From Nostoc sp. T09 (GTDB lineage: Bacteria; Cyanobacteriota; Cyanobacteriia; Cyanobacteriales; Nostocaceae): a DNA stretch of 64,000 nt. The position numbers and the translations under genes were made by a program. The notes beneath the pieces were generated by a model. The model had not been told where the DNA came from. It made no database searches and worked only from the letters and a program-made list of their open reading frames with translations. The stretch spans positions 36,564 through 100,563 of the forward strand of contig NZ_MTAV01000003.1 of NCBI RefSeq assembly GCF_002154695.1, read 5' to 3'. This document shows, piece after piece, positions 61,643 through 64,000 of the stretch. Each line of letters starts with the position of its first letter. Within the stretch, counting starts at the first letter, position 1.

Positions 61643-64000
61643 TTAAATGCGGACACCAGTCTGAGAAGCATCTGGATAAACTCGCCATTCGTAAATCTTA
61701 TCGCCATCAAAACGATAGATATCGACGCAAGGAACTTGAACGAATTTTTTGTCCAGTTTCTGAATATAATTAGCATCCATTTCTAAAATAATGGTGTTGC
61801 CAATCTCCCACATCCCTCGTGTATTGTGGGTTGTAAGTTTGAGAGTTTTATAGATATGAGTTAACAAATCTCGACAGGCTTCTGGTCCAACTACAGGGTC
61901 GTTTGCACCGATTTTGTAAAGTAAATTGGGAGTAAAGAATGTCACAAATTCATCCCAATTTTCGGCGTGCAAAGCTTCATACATTTTCTCCAGTTTTTTT
62001 GTCAATGAACCGCCAGAGGTAGCAGCTTTAGGCTGGGCTTCATCATTATCAAAGACAAATACCGGATCGATATTCATATAAATTCGCAGTTCTTGGACTT
62101 TATCGCCTTTGAAGACAATTGTGTCGCAGCAAGGAAGTGTAAACACTTTACCGTCATGGCGAATGTAAGTAACATCCATTTCACAGATAACTGTGTCTCC
62201 TACTTCCCACATATGCTTAATGTGGTGATAAACTTTGGCAACTGTTGCCAGGAAACCAACAGAAGAATCTCTAATACCTTGCGGGCCATAAGCAACTGGA
62301 AAGTTGCTGAATTGATAGTGGGCGTCTTCGGTGTAGAACTTAACAAAGTTTTCAACATTCATCGATTCGCCTGCTTGAAACATCCGCCGGACAATTTCAG
62401 ATTTTGCACCAACAAATGTCTGTGAATGTGCCAATGTCATTGTATTTTTATCCTGGTTATTTTTGCTTTCAATGATATTTTTGAGATGTTGAACAGCTTG
62501 GGCGATCGCTTCTGGTTGAGAAGCTTTAATAAACCATTGGGCTTCTATTTGTTCAAGGGCTTTGTCACTAGTAGGTTGTAAATTTATTGTGTAAGTTAGA
62601 ATCGGCACAGTCCCAGCATTGCCATTGTCAAGTAATGTCACCTGGTTACTTAACTCACCAGTGAAAAGTGGATGCTCCACCACAGTGAATGTTACTTTTC
62701 CAGCTTGCTTGTCCACAGTGACTCTTTCTTTCATGTGCATTCCCGGCGTTTTAATTTCGCGGAGAATGCCATTGTCATATCTCTCTAAAATCTTTAATTC
62801 TTCAACTACATGAGGAATATATGGTTGGGGGTTTTGCATTTTGTCCATTAAAACATCCCAAACAGTTTCCAAGGGAGCATTAACAGGAACACTGTATGTA
62901 GCATATAGTCTTTGACTATTTGATTTTGGTTTTTGGGAATTTAAAAACCAGTAATTTGTCCCATTAGCTTGGTTATATTCCGCCTCTGCTCTAGTAAAGT
63001 TTTCTTTGGCTTTACGAGTAACTTGATTGAACTCCAGCTGTTCGCCGTTTGGTCCTTTGCAGTACAATAGTGCCCACCCTTCAAAATCGCCAGTAAAATC
63101 TGTCTTGGCAAATTTGGGGGCAAGCTTTTTCATTTCTTCTGCTGAGTTAGCCCGAATAATACGGTTAACAACTACTTCGGTCAGTCCCCGTCTTTGACAT
63201 TCCTCTTCTAATTGTTTTGCAAAAACATCAATATCTACATCATCTTTCACATAGAAGGAAAGGTGCGGTGCATTGGTGTAACCAACAGCAGAAGGTATTT
63301 TTTCAAAAGCATTCGGTGCAGCAACTGTTAAGTTAGCATCACGGAAATGAATGATTTCAACTACTGTGTTGCCAAAAGAAATGAATCTGACATCTAAAGA
63401 CATGTCTGAACCATCTCTGATGTTGGCAACTCCTACAGACTTTGGATCAATTCCCTTTTCAATGGCCTCAACCTCCTCTTTTTGAAAGAGCAAATTGTGC
63501 AAAGCTTCACCGTAAAATCCATCTCCACCAATAGCAACTTTACCTCCCAAAACTTCAAGGTAAAATTCTAGAGATTTTGGCATGTCATAAACTGTCAGAC
63601 CAAAGTGTTGTACACCTTGCAGGTAATGCCCTAATCCCGACTTACCATTCTGCTGATTTTGCTTGCTATTCATTAGAGAAACTATCCCTTCTTTGAGTTG
63701 ATTTGTTGCTCCCACTTTTACGATTAGATCCGCAACATTAGAACTATATTGACCAGCCAAAGTTATCTTGCCATCGTAAACAAAAGTGTAAGCAGCTTGC
63801 TCTGGAAATGGTAAAAACCGCTGCACATACTTAGCCTGGTCTTGAACAGCAGCAGCATATTCTTTTGAGGCAAAGAATCTTTCCATTTCTAGATGATTGG
63901 CAAAGGCAATTTCAAAAGCAGCTTGATACTGCTTCTCTGGGGCTTCATAATGAGATACCCCAGGCGCATCTGGGCGAGAAGTATCTACTTCCTCTAATAA
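61643..64000 (-). CDS. Multidomain VOC-SRPBCC-SnoaL-SnoaL protein (partial, 5' end beyond the window)
   Basis: At least 785 residues; the frame stays open to base 64000, so the start lies outside. In order from the visible end: a dimeric alpha/beta-barrel-like helix region, a VOC/glyoxalase domain (HFGLTVYDMPKSLEFYLEVLGG, EIIHFRD, GEQLEFNQV), an SRPBCC/DUF1857-like lipid-binding domain (YATYSVPVNAPLETVWDVLMD), then two SnoaL/NTF2-like domains (NVENFVKFYTEDAHYQFSNF and NWDEFVTFFTPNLLYKIG). Such combinations occur in natural-product enzymes. Cytosolic; substrate unknown. Confidence 0.75.
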   Translation of the reverse strand, partial: LLEEVDTSRPDAPGVSHYEAPEKQYQAAFEIAFANHLEMERFFASKEYAAAVQDQAKYVQRFLPFPEQAAYTFVYDGKITLAGQYSSNVADLIVKVGATNQLKEGIVSLMNSKQNQQNGKSGLGHYLQGVQHFGLTVYDMPKSLEFYLEVLGGKVAIGGDGFYGEALHNLLFQKEEVEAIEKGIDPKSVGVANIRDGSDMSLDVRFISFGNTVVEIIHFRDANLTVAAPNAFEKIPSAVGYTNAPHLSFYVKDDVDIDVFAKQLEEECQRRGLTEVVVNRIIRANSAEEMKKLAPKFAKTDFTGDFEGWALLYCKGPNGEQLEFNQVTRKAKENFTRAEAEYNQANGTNYWFLNSQKPKSNSQRLYATYSVPVNAPLETVWDVLMDKMQNPQPYIPHVVEELKILERYDNGILREIKTPGMHMKERVTVDKQAGKVTFTVVEHPLFTGELSNQVTLLDNGNAGTVPILTYTINLQPTSDKALEQIEAQWFIKASQPEAIAQAVQHLKNIIESKNNQDKNTMTLAHSQTFVGAKSEIVRRMFQAGESMNVENFVKFYTEDAHYQFSNFPVAYGPQGIRDSSVGFLATVAKVYHHIKHMWEVGDTVICEMDVTYIRHDGKVFTLPCCDTIVFKGDKVQELRIYMNIDPVFVFDNDEAQPKAATSGGSLTKKLEKMYEALHAENWDEFVTFFTPNLLYKIGANDPVVGPEACRDLLTHIYKTLKLTTHNTRGMWEIGNTIILEMDANYIQKLDKKFVQVPCVDIYRFDGDKIYEWRVYPDASQTGVRI

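Noticed and set aside
1..64000. tRNA, rRNA and CRISPR arrays
   Set aside because: I looked for GGTTCGAATCC-type T-loops and regularly spaced direct repeats on both strands and found none; visual scanning can miss a divergent tRNA.

Overview
The window is chromosomal DNA from a cyanobacterium, most likely a filamentous Nostocales member (Nostoc/Calothrix/Scytonema type). Evidence: very many HIP1 octamers (GCGATCGC), chlorophyll biosynthesis (chlM), clpC, the NblS-interacting protein SipA, several cyanobacteria-only families (DUF3082, DUF3288), many multi-PAS and hybrid histidine kinases, pentapeptide proteins, tandem heptamer repeats of the GGACTTT/GACTCTG type and MITE-like elements. No rRNA, tRNA or CRISPR array was seen.

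Layout. 0-5.6 kb: TIR-like protein, degenerate metallo-beta-lactamase (MBL) protein, glycosyltransferase, solitary amino-acid ABC ATPase, ATP-grasp protein. 5.8-7.5 kb: Fur-family regulator with repeated palindromic operators, and a long pentapeptide protein. 7.6-13.5 kb (minus strand): an apparent RNA-repair operon of RNA ligase, HD-phosphohydrolase/polynucleotide-kinase fusion, a giant MJ1316/DUF504-EEP-2H-poly(A)-polymerase-like fusion, and an overlapping isopentenyl-phosphate-kinase-like gene. 13.7-16.5 kb: rsmA-ispE-DUF3082, separated by two nearly identical 81-bp hairpin repeats. 17-19.3 kb: Pepco-like plus SUMF1/FGE-like gene pair (conflict-system remnant?) and a Uma2 nuclease. 19.4-31 kb: seven-PAS histidine kinase, tyrosine recombinase, GerMN lipoprotein, RHH/ParA partition pair, two further hybrid kinases. 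31-39.8 kb: a 40-residue NdhP-like membrane peptide followed by a hairpin-rich leader and an MBL/beta-CASP protein, then housekeeping and hypothetical genes. 40-43.2 kb: decayed kinase remnant, intact REC-PAS-HK-REC kinase and a MITE. 43.2-53 kb: DUF3288, clpC, PD-(D/E)XK protein, 2OG oxygenase, PrxQ, SipA, Coq4-like, Spy-like protein divergent from a two-component pair. 53-60.6 kb: deaminase, K+ channel, a four-gene operon of two TIGR04222-type membrane proteins (one ending in a regular Cys repeat), an MNIO/DUF692 oxidase and its partner, a RlaP-type nucleotidyltransferase, DUF423 and chlM. 60.6-64 kb: MITE, protein-kinase remnant and a multidomain VOC-SRPBCC-SnoaL-SnoaL protein that runs off the right edge.

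The two most notable systems are (i) the RNA healing/sealing operon at 7.6-13.5 kb, with a RlaP-like enzyme elsewhere in the window, and (ii) the MNIO operon at 54.6-57.9 kb, where a membrane protein with eight tail cysteines, five of them spaced exactly six residues apart, is a plausible substrate for cysteine modification. A secondary target is the run of four hairpins at 32.08-32.22 kb.
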